Counted from the first letter of the stretch, positions 26,692-35,853 are shown. The stretch: DNA of 41,899 nucleotides from Paraclostridium ghonii (GCF_023653455.1 NZ_JAKEDR010000007.1:1-41899); one strand, 5' to 3'. Notes: generated by a model not told the origin, from the sequence alone. Translations and numbers: made by a program.

Positions 26692-28524
26692 TTGATATTT
26701 GTATTTTTAAGATTAATTGCATTTTTCTCATGTATAAATATAATTTTTCCGAGTGGAACGCCAAATGTATTTAAAGTTACTTTCACATTATTTATGTCGG
26801 TAATAATTTCTTCTACGATAAATGTTTCAGTAGAAGTAAAAAATGTATATGAACTAGTTAATATAGCAGTAATGGAAACTATAACAGGATTAGTTTTAGG
26901 TTATATAACAAGTATATGTATAAATAGCTTGAAAATAGCTGGAAGCTTGATAGATCAACAACTTGGATTATCAATGATAAATATTTATGATCCAAGTAGT
27001 CATGAAAGCAACACTTTAATTGAGAATGTAATTTATTGGATTGGAATAATGGTGTTCTTCAGTATAAATGGTCATCATGAGCTTATAAAAGGTATAAGTC
27101 GAAGTTTTAAACTAATAGAAGTTGGAAGCTACATATTAAAAGATAATTATACTTATGTTGTTAACATATTTATTCAGTGTTTTATAATTGGATTTAAGAT
27201 AGCTGTTCCAATAATACTAGCACTTATAATAACAGATTTTATAATGGGGTTGATTTCTAGAAGTGTACCTCAATTAAATGTAATGATAATAGGAATGCCT
27301 TTAAAGGTGATAGTTGGAATAATGTTCTTTATAGTATCACTGCCATTTATATTAAATGAGTTACACAATTTATTAATCAATATGACTGATATTTTAGATG
27401 GAACTTTTAAAGCTACTAGTAAAATGCATTTAACATCAATGACACCTTTAGGATTTATGTTATCAACTGATGATAAAACAGAGGAGCCGTCATCTAAAAA
27501 AATAAAAGATGCAAGAAAAAGTGGAAATATAGCAAAAAGTAAAGAAGTTGTAACAACTGTAACTTTGTTAGGGGTACTAATGATAATTTATGCTATGTCA
27601 GACTTTATAATTGGAGAGTTACAAAATTACATAGTTAAATATTTAAACACTGGATTTACAAACGAATTTTCGATAGTTATGGTAAGAGATTTACTAATGA
27701 TTCTTTTAATGGGATTTATGAAAATTATAATACCTGTTGGAATGATTATAATATTGTTCTCATCAATAGGAAATCTTATGCAAAGTGGTTTCTTAATGAC
27801 AACAGATCCATTAAAGCCAAAGATATCTAAACTAAATCCAATAAGTGGGTTTAAAAATATGTTTTCTAAAAAATCATTAGGAAATTTAATCAAAAGCATA
27901 CTTGTTATAGTTGTTCTTTTTAATGTGGGATACTCATTTATGGAGAAAAATTTTATGGGGATAATGAAAACTGGAGATATTTATCTTCCATATCTAATGA
28001 AAACAATAGTTGAACTAATTAGGGATTTAATACAAAACATAATTTTAGTTTTAGTTTTGGTATCCACTTTAGATTTTGCATACCAAAAATACGTACATAA
28101 AAAAGAGTTAAAAATGACAAAGCAAGAATTAAAAGAAGAATACAAACAAATGGAAGGTAATCCAGAAATAAAAGGTAAGATAAAGCAAAAGCAAAGAGAG
28201 ATATCATCAAGGAGAATGATGGAATCTGTACCATTAGCTAGCGTGATTGTAACAAATCCTACTCATATATCTATAGCTATAAAATATGAAAAAGGAAGTG
28301 ACTCAGCACCTAGAGTTGTAGCAAAAGGTGCAGATTTAATAGCCTTTAAAATAAGAGAAATAGCAAAAGAGCATGATATACCTATTATAGAAAATAAGCC
28401 TTTAGCAAGACTTATTTACAAAGAAGTAGAGATTGAACAAGAGGTACCTGAAAAAATGTATCAAGAAGTAGCAGAGGTATTAGTTGCTGTTTACAAAATA
28501 AAAAATAGATATAAAAAAATATAA
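26692..28524 (+). CDS. fliR-flhB: Fused flagellar export proteins FliR-FlhB
   Basis: 610 residues joining FliR (about 1-250, six helices) to FlhB (about 255-610) in one unbroken frame. The junction is near LTSMTPLGFMLSTDDKTEEP, where FlhB proper starts (KTEEPSSKKIKDARKSGNIAKSKEV). FlhB has four membrane helices and a cytoplasmic domain with the autocleavage motif NPTH at 522-525. The start is TTG 26692. Such fusions are known from some Clostridia, including C. difficile. The fusion fixes a 1:1 ratio of gate and switch subunits. Cleavage at NPTH would still release the C-terminal FlhB fragment. Confidence 0.96.
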   Translation: MIFVFLRLIAFFSCINIIFPSGTPNVFKVTFTLFMSVIISSTINVSVEVKNVYELVNIAVMETITGLVLGYITSICINSLKIAGSLIDQQLGLSMINIYDPSSHESNTLIENVIYWIGIMVFFSINGHHELIKGISRSFKLIEVGSYILKDNYTYVVNIFIQCFIIGFKIAVPIILALIITDFIMGLISRSVPQLNVMIIGMPLKVIVGIMFFIVSLPFILNELHNLLINMTDILDGTFKATSKMHLTSMTPLGFMLSTDDKTEEPSSKKIKDARKSGNIAKSKEVVTTVTLLGVLMIIYAMSDFIIGELQNYIVKYLNTGFTNEFSIVMVRDLLMILLMGFMKIIIPVGMIIILFSSIGNLMQSGFLMTTDPLKPKISKLNPISGFKNMFSKKSLGNLIKSILVIVVLFNVGYSFMEKNFMGIMKTGDIYLPYLMKTIVELIRDLIQNIILVLVLVSTLDFAYQKYVHKKELKMTKQELKEEYKQMEGNPEIKGKIKQKQREISSRRMMESVPLASVIVTNPTHISIAIKYEKGSDSAPRVVAKGADLIAFKIREIAKEHDIPIIENKPLARLIYKEVEIEQEVPEKMYQEVAEVLVAVYKIKNRYKKI

Positions 28525-28536
28525 AAGAGGTTTTAA

Positions 28537-30594
28537 ATGGATAAATTAGGACTTAAAAAAAGAGCTGATATATTAGTTGGATTTGGGATAATTGGAATTA
28601 TACTTATGATAATAATTCCACTACCACCTTTTTTACTAGATATAATGCTAGCTATAAATATAGGACTTTCAGTTCTTATATTACTAATGACAATATTTTC
28701 AACTAGTATATTAGAATTATCAATATTTCCAACTATACTTCTAGTGACAACTTTATTTAGGCTAGGTCTTAATCTGTCATCTACAAGACTTATACTAGGT
28801 CAAGGTTATGCAGGCAATGTTATAGAGTCTTTTGGAAGTTTCGTTGTTGGAGGAAATTATGTAGTTGGGATAATCATATTTTTAATTATTGTAATAATTC
28901 AATTTGTTGTTATAACAAATGGATCTAGTAGAGTATCTGAAGTATCTGCAAGATTCACTTTAGATGCAATGCCAGGAAAGCAAATGAGTATAGATGCAGA
29001 TTTAAATGCAGGCATGATAGATGAAAAAATAGCTAGAAATAGAAGAAAAGAATTGCAACAAGAAGCTGAGTTTTATGGTTCTATGGATGGAGCATCTAAG
29101 TTTGTAAAAGGAGATGCAATAGCCGGGATAATAATAACTACAATAAATATACTTGCAGGAATAGTTATCGGGGTTGTAATGCTTGATATGGATTTTATGG
29201 AATCTATTCAAACATATACAAGACTTACAATAGGAGATGGTTTAGTAAGTCAGATTCCTGCACTAATTATCTCAACATCTGCAGGTATATTAGTTACTAA
29301 AGTTAATGGCGATGAAAACTTTAGTAAGGAGTTAGGCAAACAATTAATATCTATTCCTAAAGCGGTAATTATGACAGGCATAGTTTTAATATTATTAGGA
29401 TTCTTACCAGGAATTCCTAAATTATCATTTTTCACTTTAGGAGCAGGAGCTATATTTATAGGATATATGCTTAAAAAAGAAGAAAAAGAAACTCAAGAGG
29501 AATCTTTATATGAACTTGAAGCTGCTCCAACAGCAGAGGAAAGTTTGGAAAATGCAGAAGATGTTTCGTCTCTTCTAAATGTAGAACCTATAGAGATTGA
29601 AATAGGATATGGAATAATTCCTTTAGCTGATGAAAGTAGTGGTGGAGATTTATTACAAAGGATTGTATCAGTTAGAAGACAATGTGCAATAGATATGGGG
29701 ATAATAGTTCACCCAATAAGAATAAGAGATAATCTACAATTAAATCCTAATCAATACACTATAAAGATAAAAGGTATACCAGTTACAACATATGAGCTTA
29801 TGCCAAATATGCTATTATGCATGAACCCAATGGGTATGGATGTAGATTTAGATGGGATATCAACTAAAGAGCCTACATTTGGGTTAGATGCATTATGGAT
29901 AGAAAAAGATAAAGCAGAAGAGGCAGAATTATATGGATTTACTGTTGTAGACCCTACAACTATATTAGTAACTCATTTACTTGAAACTATAAAATCTAAA
30001 TCTCATGATCTTATGGGACGTCAAGAAGTAAAAGCAATAATAGATGCTACAAGAGAAAAATACAGTGCAGTTGTAGAGGAGTTAATACCAGATTTAATGA
30101 CACTAGGAGAAGCTCAAAAAGTATTCCAAAATCTATTAAAAGAAAAAGTATCTATAAAAGATAGAGTAACTATACTAGAAACTTTAGCTGATAATGCAAG
30201 AAATACTAAAGATTTAGAGCTACTTACCGAATATGTAAGAATGGCTATGAGTAGAAGTATATGTTTTGAATTAATAGATGAAAACAACTCAATAGTAGTT
30301 ACAACGCTATCTATGGAGATTGAAAACTTAGTAGCTAACAGTCTACAAAGATCTGTAAATGGAACATATCCAGCTATAGATCCAGACACTACTAATAAAA
30401 TATTTAAAGGAATACAATCAACTATAGAATCTATAAACTTTAATAATAATAGACCAATAGTATTAGTTTCTCCTAAGATAAGAGCACCGTTTAGAAAATT
30501 AGTAGAAATGGTGTTTACAAATTTAACTATATTGTCATTAAATGAAATACCTAACGATGTACAAATAAAATCTCAAGGGGTAATTAATATATAG
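28537..30594 (+). CDS. flhA: Flagellar export gate protein FlhA
   Basis: 685 residues, as in the family. The first 330 residues hold about eight membrane helices and the FHIPEP signature RFTLDAMPGKQMSIDADLNAG (about 150-170). The rest is the cytoplasmic nonameric ring domain that receives export substrates. In most Firmicutes flhF and flhG follow; here the next start codon is within or just after the flhA stop and belongs to the sigma factor gene. Confidence 0.97.
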   Translation: MDKLGLKKRADILVGFGIIGIILMIIIPLPPFLLDIMLAINIGLSVLILLMTIFSTSILELSIFPTILLVTTLFRLGLNLSSTRLILGQGYAGNVIESFGSFVVGGNYVVGIIIFLIIVIIQFVVITNGSSRVSEVSARFTLDAMPGKQMSIDADLNAGMIDEKIARNRRKELQQEAEFYGSMDGASKFVKGDAIAGIIITTINILAGIVIGVVMLDMDFMESIQTYTRLTIGDGLVSQIPALIISTSAGILVTKVNGDENFSKELGKQLISIPKAVIMTGIVLILLGFLPGIPKLSFFTLGAGAIFIGYMLKKEEKETQEESLYELEAAPTAEESLENAEDVSSLLNVEPIEIEIGYGIIPLADESSGGDLLQRIVSVRRQCAIDMGIIVHPIRIRDNLQLNPNQYTIKIKGIPVTTYELMPNMLLCMNPMGMDVDLDGISTKEPTFGLDALWIEKDKAEEAELYGFTVVDPTTILVTHLLETIKSKSHDLMGRQEVKAIIDATREKYSAVVEELIPDLMTLGEAQKVFQNLLKEKVSIKDRVTILETLADNARNTKDLELLTEYVRMAMSRSICFELIDENNSIVVTTLSMEIENLVANSLQRSVNGTYPAIDPDTTNKIFKGIQSTIESINFNNNRPIVLVSPKIRAPFRKLVEMVFTNLTILSLNEIPNDVQIKSQGVINI

Positions 30595-30614
30595 TGATTG
30601 GAGTTGTTGACATT

Positions 30615-31319
30615 ATGATTAGTAAAGAAGAACTTATAAATCAAAATATGCCTATTGTTAGAAGTATTGCTTCTAAATATTATACAAACAAAATAGGAAT
30701 GGAATACGAGGACTTAGTAAGTTATGGGGTTATGGGGTTGTTAGATGCTAGTGATAAGTTTGATGAAGAAAAGGGAGTTAAATTTTCTACGTATGCTTCT
30801 ATAAGAATAACATCTTATATAATAGATGAAATTAGAAAACAATCACCAGTATCGAGAGGATGTATAAGTAAAGTAAGATCATATAAAAATTGTATAGAAA
30901 ATTTACAACATAAACATTTTAGAGAACCTACAGTAAATGAAATAGCAGATTTTATGGAAATATCCAAAGAAGAAGTTCATAAAATAAGAAAAAGTACTTT
31001 AAATTTAAGTACAAGCTCTCTTGATAACATGGTTTTAGATAATGAAAATGATTTAAAGCTTATAGATATAGTAAAAGATGATTGTATAAATGTAGAGGAA
31101 TCAATAGAAAAAGAAGAACTTATAGAAACAGTAGCTAAAGCTTTAGATATGTTAAAGGAAAAAGATAGACTTGTACTGTCATTATATTATTATGAAGAGT
31201 TAACACTTAAGGAAATTGGTGAAGTATTAGGAGTTACAGAATCTAGAATTTCACAACTAAGTAAAAAAGCTATCTCAAATTTAAGAGGTATGATGAAAAA
31301 ATTAAAATACCTGGATTAG
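30615..31319 (+). CDS. fliA: Flagellar sigma factor sigma-28 (FliA/SigD)
   Basis: About 234 residues from ATG 30615 (GGAG 11 nt upstream); an in-frame GTG at 30594 would add seven residues and overlap the flhA stop. Regions 2, 3 and 4 are intact: EYEDLVSYGVMGLLDASDKFD, VKFSTYASIRITSYIIDEIRKQ and SPVSRG in region 2/3, and TLKEIGEVLGVTESRISQLSKKA as the -35 binding helix-turn-helix. It directs late flagellar genes. A consensus sigma-28 site precedes the operon, so it probably promotes its own synthesis. No anti-sigma flgM is in the window. Confidence 0.95.
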   Translation: MISKEELINQNMPIVRSIASKYYTNKIGMEYEDLVSYGVMGLLDASDKFDEEKGVKFSTYASIRITSYIIDEIRKQSPVSRGCISKVRSYKNCIENLQHKHFREPTVNEIADFMEISKEEVHKIRKSTLNLSTSSLDNMVLDNENDLKLIDIVKDDCINVEESIEKEELIETVAKALDMLKEKDRLVLSLYYYEELTLKEIGEVLGVTESRISQLSKKAISNLRGMMKKLKYLD

Positions 31320-31327
31320 GAGGAAAT

Positions 31328-32101
31328 ATGATAAGAGGACTATATGCATCTGTATCTTCTATGTTAAATTTACAATCAAGACAAAGTATGATAACAAATA
31401 ATATAGCAAATATAAAAACTAATGGATATAAAGAAGACAAGTTAATATCTAAAAGTTTTGATGAAATGACTTTATCAAATAATGATAACTATCAAAACGG
31501 AATAGCACATCAACAAGTTCTAGGTGGAGCAAGTTTTGGAACTAGAATGGATGAAGTTAATACAAATTTTAAACAAGGTACATTTGTATCAACTGACAAT
31601 CAGTCAGATTTTGCAATAGATGGAAGTGGTTTTTTTCAAATAAGAGACTTTGGAGGAAACACATTTTATTCTAGAGATGGATCATTTAAGGTAAACTCTC
31701 AGGGATATCTTGTAACAAATGGTGGACATAATGTTATGGGAAAAAACCAATCTACAGGGGCTACTGAACCGATATATATAGGAAATGGTAAAATGACTGT
31801 TACACCATCAAATGAAATACTGGTAGAAGGCGGAGCTAGTTATAAGTTTAATATTGTAGATTTTAATGATTATAAAAATCTTAAGAAAGTTGGAGATAAC
31901 TTATACTCAGGAAATAACCCTATAAATTCAAATAATTACTACATAAAACAAGGGTATGTAGAGGGATCAAATGTAGATTATATAAGCTCAGTTACAGAGA
32001 TGATGGAAACTGTAAAAGAATTTGAAGCTAATCAAAAAGTTATACAAACTATAGATTCAACATTAAGACAAATAGCTAATGAAATTGGAAATGTAAGGTA
32101 G
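31328..32101 (+). CDS. flgF: Flagellar rod protein FlgF-like
   Basis: 257 residues with the axial N-terminus IRGLYASVSSMLNLQSRQSMITNNIANIKT, central FAIDGSGFFQIRD and C-terminal VDYISSVTEMMETVKEFEANQKVIQTIDSTLRQIANEIG. It is the first of a pair of FlgF/FlgG-type genes next to fliA (flhO/flhP arrangement of Bacillus; called flgG1/flgG in C. difficile). Distinguishing FlgF from FlgG here depends on order; the pair is certain. Confidence 0.88.
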   Translation: MIRGLYASVSSMLNLQSRQSMITNNIANIKTNGYKEDKLISKSFDEMTLSNNDNYQNGIAHQQVLGGASFGTRMDEVNTNFKQGTFVSTDNQSDFAIDGSGFFQIRDFGGNTFYSRDGSFKVNSQGYLVTNGGHNVMGKNQSTGATEPIYIGNGKMTVTPSNEILVEGGASYKFNIVDFNDYKNLKKVGDNLYSGNNPINSNNYYIKQGYVEGSNVDYISSVTEMMETVKEFEANQKVIQTIDSTLRQIANEIGNVR

Positions 32102-32110
32102 GGATAAAAT

Positions 32111-32866
32111 ATGTATAATATAATGCATAATAGTAAGTCTGGCATGCTATCAAGTCAATCTAATATAGATATAATATCTAACAATATAACAAATGCACAG
32201 ACTGTAGGATATAAAAAATTAGATATTAATTTTTTAGAATTATATCAAGAATCATTACATAAAAACTCGTACCCAACTAACTCTACAAATCTTAGAACAG
32301 GCACTGGAAGTAGAGTATCTCAAACAACGAGAAATTATTCTCAAGGATCAATTAAAGAAACTAAAATAAACACTAATTTAGCAATAGATGGGGATGGTTT
32401 TTTTAGAGTTAGAAGGTCTGATGGAAGCTATGCATATACTAGAAGTGGGGAATTTAATTTAGATTTAAATGGTAAATTAGTAGATGATAATGGCAATGTA
32501 TTAGATATACAACCATTGAATGGTAATTCTAAGGATATTAATTTAAAAAATGGAGATTTAAATATAAATAAATTTGGAGAAGTATACTTAAATAACAACA
32601 AAGTTGGAGTTATTAATTTATATCAGCCTAAAGGAGATACGGATTTTGTATCTGTAGGAGATAGTTTATTTACTGCAAATCAAGCAAATGTTGAAGATGT
32701 TCAAAATAAAAATATAATTCAAGGTCATATAGAAATGTCTAATGTAAATATGCAAAATGAGATGGCAGATTTAATAATGACTCAAAGAGCATTTCAGTAC
32801 AATAGTAAAGGTATACAAGCAGGCGACGATATGTGGTCAATGGTAAATAATCTTCAAAGTAGGTAG
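32111..32866 (+). CDS. flgG: Flagellar distal rod protein FlgG
   Basis: 251 residues. Same family as the preceding gene: KSGMLSSQSNIDIISNNITNAQT at the N-terminus, LAIDGDGFFRVRR centrally, and VNMQNEMADLIMTQRAFQYNSKGIQAGDDMWSMVNNLQ at the C-terminus, the classical FlgG ending with a QRAFQ motif. It forms the distal rod. It shares the usual layout but has only moderate similarity to the upstream copy. Confidence 0.9.
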   Translation: MYNIMHNSKSGMLSSQSNIDIISNNITNAQTVGYKKLDINFLELYQESLHKNSYPTNSTNLRTGTGSRVSQTTRNYSQGSIKETKINTNLAIDGDGFFRVRRSDGSYAYTRSGEFNLDLNGKLVDDNGNVLDIQPLNGNSKDINLKNGDLNINKFGEVYLNNNKVGVINLYQPKGDTDFVSVGDSLFTANQANVEDVQNKNIIQGHIEMSNVNMQNEMADLIMTQRAFQYNSKGIQAGDDMWSMVNNLQSR

Positions 32867-32884
32867 AATTAGGAGGAATATAAA

Positions 32885-33766
32885 GTGAAAATGACAATCA
32901 GAGATTATGATTTTAAAAAACCTCAAAGATATTCTACTGATAATATGAGATTTTTATCACTTATAGCTGAAGACTTTTGTAAATATATGAATTTACACAT
33001 AACATATGAATTAAAACAGCTAAGTATAAATGCCAAACTTGAAAAAATAAGTCAAACTAATTTTGAAGAATTTATGGAATCAATCAATCATGACTCAATA
33101 ATGATAGAACACGACATACTACCTTTAGTAAAGGGACTTATATATCAAATGGATAAAACAGTAGCTCTTACACTTATAGATTTAATGTTAGGCGGAGATG
33201 GTAGTTTTAAAGATGAAAATAGAGAATTAACAGAAATTGATAAGCATTTAATTTTAAGTATTGCTACATCTTTTATAACTAGGTTACACATAGTAGATGG
33301 ATGCAACAAAAGAGAAATTTCAAGTATTTATACCAACGTTGAATCAAGTAATAAGTTTTCAGTAAGTGAGTCTGTACTTATTGCACAAATGACTATGTAT
33401 AATGGTAAAGACGAAATTGGAAAGATGCGCTTTTGCAATCCTTATTGTTGTATGGAACCAGTACTTGAACAATTAGAAACAAAAAAACTTCTAAAAACTA
33501 GAGATATAGAAGGTCAATATGAATTTACCAACACTATATATCAAAACATTTGTAATGTAAAGTCTGATATGACTGCAACACTAGGGAAAACAAACATATC
33601 TGTAAGAGACCTTATAAATTTAAATGTAGGAGATGTTTTGAAACTAGACACTAAAGCTAATGGAGTTGCACTACTTAGCGTAAATGGATATAATGTTTAT
33701 GAGTGCAAACCAGGGCTTATAAAAAATAAAAAAGGACTTATTATAGTAGACACAATAGATAAATAA
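32885..33766 (+). CDS. fliM: Flagellar motor switch protein FliM, lacking the N-terminal CheY-binding segment
   Basis: 293 residues from GTG 32885 (eight nt after AGGAGG). The middle domain (about 25-200; AVALTLIDLMLGGDG, LTEIDKHLILSIATSF) and the C-terminal SpoA domain (about 215-290; ISVRDLINLNVGDVLKLDTKANGVALLSVNG, GLIIVDTID) are those of FliM. Usual FliM proteins begin with an LSQxEIDALL peptide that binds phosphorylated CheY; here the protein begins directly with DYDFKKPQRYSTDNMRFL. An upstream in-frame stop (TAG 32870) rules out a longer start. fliN, normally next, is absent from the window. Confidence 0.9.
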   Translation: MKMTIRDYDFKKPQRYSTDNMRFLSLIAEDFCKYMNLHITYELKQLSINAKLEKISQTNFEEFMESINHDSIMIEHDILPLVKGLIYQMDKTVALTLIDLMLGGDGSFKDENRELTEIDKHLILSIATSFITRLHIVDGCNKREISSIYTNVESSNKFSVSESVLIAQMTMYNGKDEIGKMRFCNPYCCMEPVLEQLETKKLLKTRDIEGQYEFTNTIYQNICNVKSDMTATLGKTNISVRDLINLNVGDVLKLDTKANGVALLSVNGYNVYECKPGLIKNKKGLIIVDTIDK

Positions 33767-33811
33767 CAACCATAGATAACAAAGTTCATTTGTAAAGGGT
33801 GAAAATTATAT

Positions 33812-34954
33812 ATGACAAAGATACTAAAAAGTAAATATAATAGTAGCGGCGAACGATGTGTTGATGCATGCTTGAATTATGGTGAATTAAGATTTGTAAA
33901 TGAAGATGGCTCACCTATAAGTATTGAAATACCTCTAGATAAATATGAAGAAGCTGTAGCAGATTTTGAAGATAGAATAAAGGAAGGTATGACACATGCA
34001 ACATTAGAGCCAAAAGAAATATTAAAAAGAGGAGCTTTCACGTACAATCAAGTTAGAATAATAGCTAATGAAGGTAAATTAAGAGGTATAGAATTTTTTG
34101 AAATTGATGGAAGTGTAGAAACAGAACACATATTAGGTATGTCAGGATGTATAGAATATGCACTATCTATATGGAATGGAGATTCTAAGAACGAAGCTCT
34201 TATTAAAGCTATATTAAGAAGTATAAAAATTTATGGAGATAAATTTATTGAAAGTATAAATTTGGATAATACTGTGGATAAAAGTGAATACAGTAGATTT
34301 GCTAAAAATCTACACTCTACGAATAGTTCATTTGATATAGATTTATATAGATATAGAAATCATACAATAGAAGATGATTTTTATTTAGAAGATGAAAAAA
34401 ACTATCAAAAAATTAACAATGTAAAACTTATATTAGGTATTTTAGGAGGGACTTTAGCATTTTCCATATTAGCGCTTGTTACTGATTTTGGGAAAATATT
34501 AAATAACTATTATATATACGTATTGTTAAACATAGTAGGCATAGGTTTAGGAGGATTTGTAACTGCACGATTATCTAAATTAATACTTGATAATTACATA
34601 AAAAATACAAATCAGGAAGTTATGGAAATGTTTAACGAAGAAGTTGAAAGAGTATCAAGAGATAACCTGTTAACTGAAAAAGAAATTTACATAATATTAA
34701 AAAACATAACTAAAGGAGAATTTTCTAAACTGCTTTTAGATATGAAAGGCAGTGTAAATAAGAAAATTTCTAGTGTTAATATAGTTAACAAAGAAAGTAA
34801 ATTTATATTAGATGCAAGAAGATATGTAATATTACCAAGTGAATACGAAATAAAACAAGAATTAGATTCACTAGTAAATGGATATAAAGAAAAACTTCAC
34901 ACTGAGTATAATGTAGAAAATATAGAGCAACATGAAAAAAGAGCTAATAATTAG
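33812..34954 (+). CDS. Unrecognised membrane protein at the end of the flagellar operon
   Basis: 380 residues that I do not recognise. The first 200 residues are soluble and mixed alpha/beta (GELRFVNEDGSPISIEIPLD, ILGMSGCIEYALSIWNGDSK). Two membrane helices lie at about 206-224 and 232-254 (LILGILGGTLAFSILALV, then YVLLNIVGIGLGGFVTA), followed by a charged helical tail of about 120 residues. The topology suggests both ends on the same side of the membrane. Good ribosome binding site (AAAGGGTGA). It lies 45 nt after fliM with no terminator between, so co-transcription is likely; its stop codon lies inside a terminator hairpin. A role in motility is suggested only by position. Confidence 0.75.
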   Translation: MTKILKSKYNSSGERCVDACLNYGELRFVNEDGSPISIEIPLDKYEEAVADFEDRIKEGMTHATLEPKEILKRGAFTYNQVRIIANEGKLRGIEFFEIDGSVETEHILGMSGCIEYALSIWNGDSKNEALIKAILRSIKIYGDKFIESINLDNTVDKSEYSRFAKNLHSTNSSFDIDLYRYRNHTIEDDFYLEDEKNYQKINNVKLILGILGGTLAFSILALVTDFGKILNNYYIYVLLNIVGIGLGGFVTARLSKLILDNYIKNTNQEVMEMFNEEVERVSRDNLLTEKEIYIILKNITKGEFSKLLLDMKGSVNKKISSVNIVNKESKFILDARRYVILPSEYEIKQELDSLVNGYKEKLHTEYNVENIEQHEKRANN

Positions 34955-34966
34955 CTCTTTTTTATT
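34935..34966. terminator. Bidirectional terminator between the flagellar operon and a convergent small gene
   Basis: A perfect 13-bp stem (34935-34947 with 34951-34963, loop TAA) with A6 on the left and T6 on the right. It contains the stop codon of the + strand gene and lies 10 nt after the end of the - strand gene, so it can serve both. Confidence 0.92.
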
Positions 34967-34972
34967 TAACTT

Positions 34973-35158
34973 TTAATTGTCGAATCCCTTTTTTACTGGA
35001 GAGAATACTAACCCTGAAAAAATAAGTCCGCATAAAGCGCAACATACATAAAGTACAGGAGTTAATATAGGTTTATCTAGTAAACTACCAGATATACCAC
35101 AGATTAGTCCTAATAATAAGAACATAACCATATTATAACTTCTTCTCAACCGATCCAT
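34973..35158 (-). CDS. Small two-helix membrane protein
   Basis: 61 residues from ATG 35158 on the - strand; an upstream TTG (35170) would directly abut the AAAGGGGG site and is unlikely. Two hydrophobic helices (VMFLLLGLICGISGSLL and VLYVCCALCGLIFSGLVF) are separated by a short polar loop, with a basic N-terminus and a KK near the end. No family is recognised. Support comes from the ribosome binding site, the coding-like hydrophobic pattern and the shared terminator downstream. It could be a small regulator or simply an uncharacterised membrane peptide. Confidence 0.65.
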   Translation of the reverse strand: MDRLRRSYNMVMFLLLGLICGISGSLLDKPILTPVLYVCCALCGLIFSGLVFSPVKKGFDN

Positions 35159-35417
35159 TGCTGAATACAACCCCCTTTAAATTTACGAAACGTAGGAAGT
35201 AAAATACTATGTAATCAATTAAACAATAATTGACCACATATATATATTAACACAAATTCGATTTCAAACCAATATAACGAAGAATTTTACTGAATTTGTT
35301 AATAAATTTTAACAATAAAAAATCAATTGGTACATAACAGTAGTATGTATTTAAAGCTGTACTTTGATTATGGAGCAAAGCGTGTATATACGCCTCTATC
35401 TTAGAGTTATGATATAC

Positions 35418-35425
35418 TAAATATA
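35418..35425 (+). promoter_or_regulatory. Possible extended -10 promoter of the MazG-like gene
   Basis: TGATATACT around 35409-35417 has the TG-n-TATACT form of an extended -10 element, 40 nt before the MazG-like start. No good -35 is visible. The upstream 250 bases (35171-35420) hold no gene; a small GCGT/ACGC hairpin at about 35380-35393 is the only structure I see. Confidence 0.3.
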
Positions 35426-35455
35426 TTAGATTAATTAAAGAAAAGAGGAATATAA

Positions 35456-35782
35456 ATGAATTACAACACATTAGTAGATTTTGAAGAAATTCAAAGACTA
35501 ACAGATATAGATGAAAAAACAATAGAACAAAGAACTTTAAAATTAACAGAAGAAGCTGGAGAATTAGCGCAAGCTATACTTAGCCAAACAAATGCGTGCG
35601 GATGTGGATATAAAAATAAATCAAAACAGGATATAACAGAAGAATGCCTAGATGTTATAATAGTTGCAAGTTCAATAATAAGCCAAAATTATAATAATAA
35701 AGTAGATATTGAACTTATAAAAAATATATATAATAAAAAATTACAAAAGTGGAAAGAAAAATGCGAAAAAAATAAAAGTTAA
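35456..35782 (+). CDS. MazG-like nucleotide pyrophosphohydrolase
   Basis: 108 residues, a small all-alpha MazG-type protein. It has the metal-binding EExxE pattern (LKLTEEAGELAQAIL) and the second acidic motif EECLDVIIVAS. Such proteins hydrolyse (d)NTPs or related nucleotides to monophosphates and clear damaged nucleotides. An unusual NACGCGYKNKSK loop between the two motifs has two Cys. It stands alone between two terminators, with AGAGGAA before the ATG, and is not part of either neighbouring operon. Confidence 0.82.
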   Translation: MNYNTLVDFEEIQRLTDIDEKTIEQRTLKLTEEAGELAQAILSQTNACGCGYKNKSKQDITEECLDVIIVASSIISQNYNNKVDIELIKNIYNKKLQKWKEKCEKNKS

Positions 35783-35814
35783 CTCATAAAAATATGAGTT
35801 AACTTTTATTTTTT
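35767..35814. terminator. Long intrinsic terminator after the MazG-like gene
   Basis: A perfect 22-bp stem (35767-35788 with 35793-35814, loop AAAA) rich in A on the left and ending in T6. The MazG-like stop codon lies within the left arm. A 19-bp AT palindrome (35815-35833) follows at once and could be coincidence in such AT-rich DNA. Confidence 0.92.
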
Positions 35815-35853
35815 ATATTATTTAAAATAATATTTCTTAAAAATAAAAATATA

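Noticed and set aside
35247..35522. 91-codon - strand frame overlapping the MazG-like gene
   Set aside because: Overlaps a recognised gene and has a Leu/Phe/Asn-rich shadow composition.
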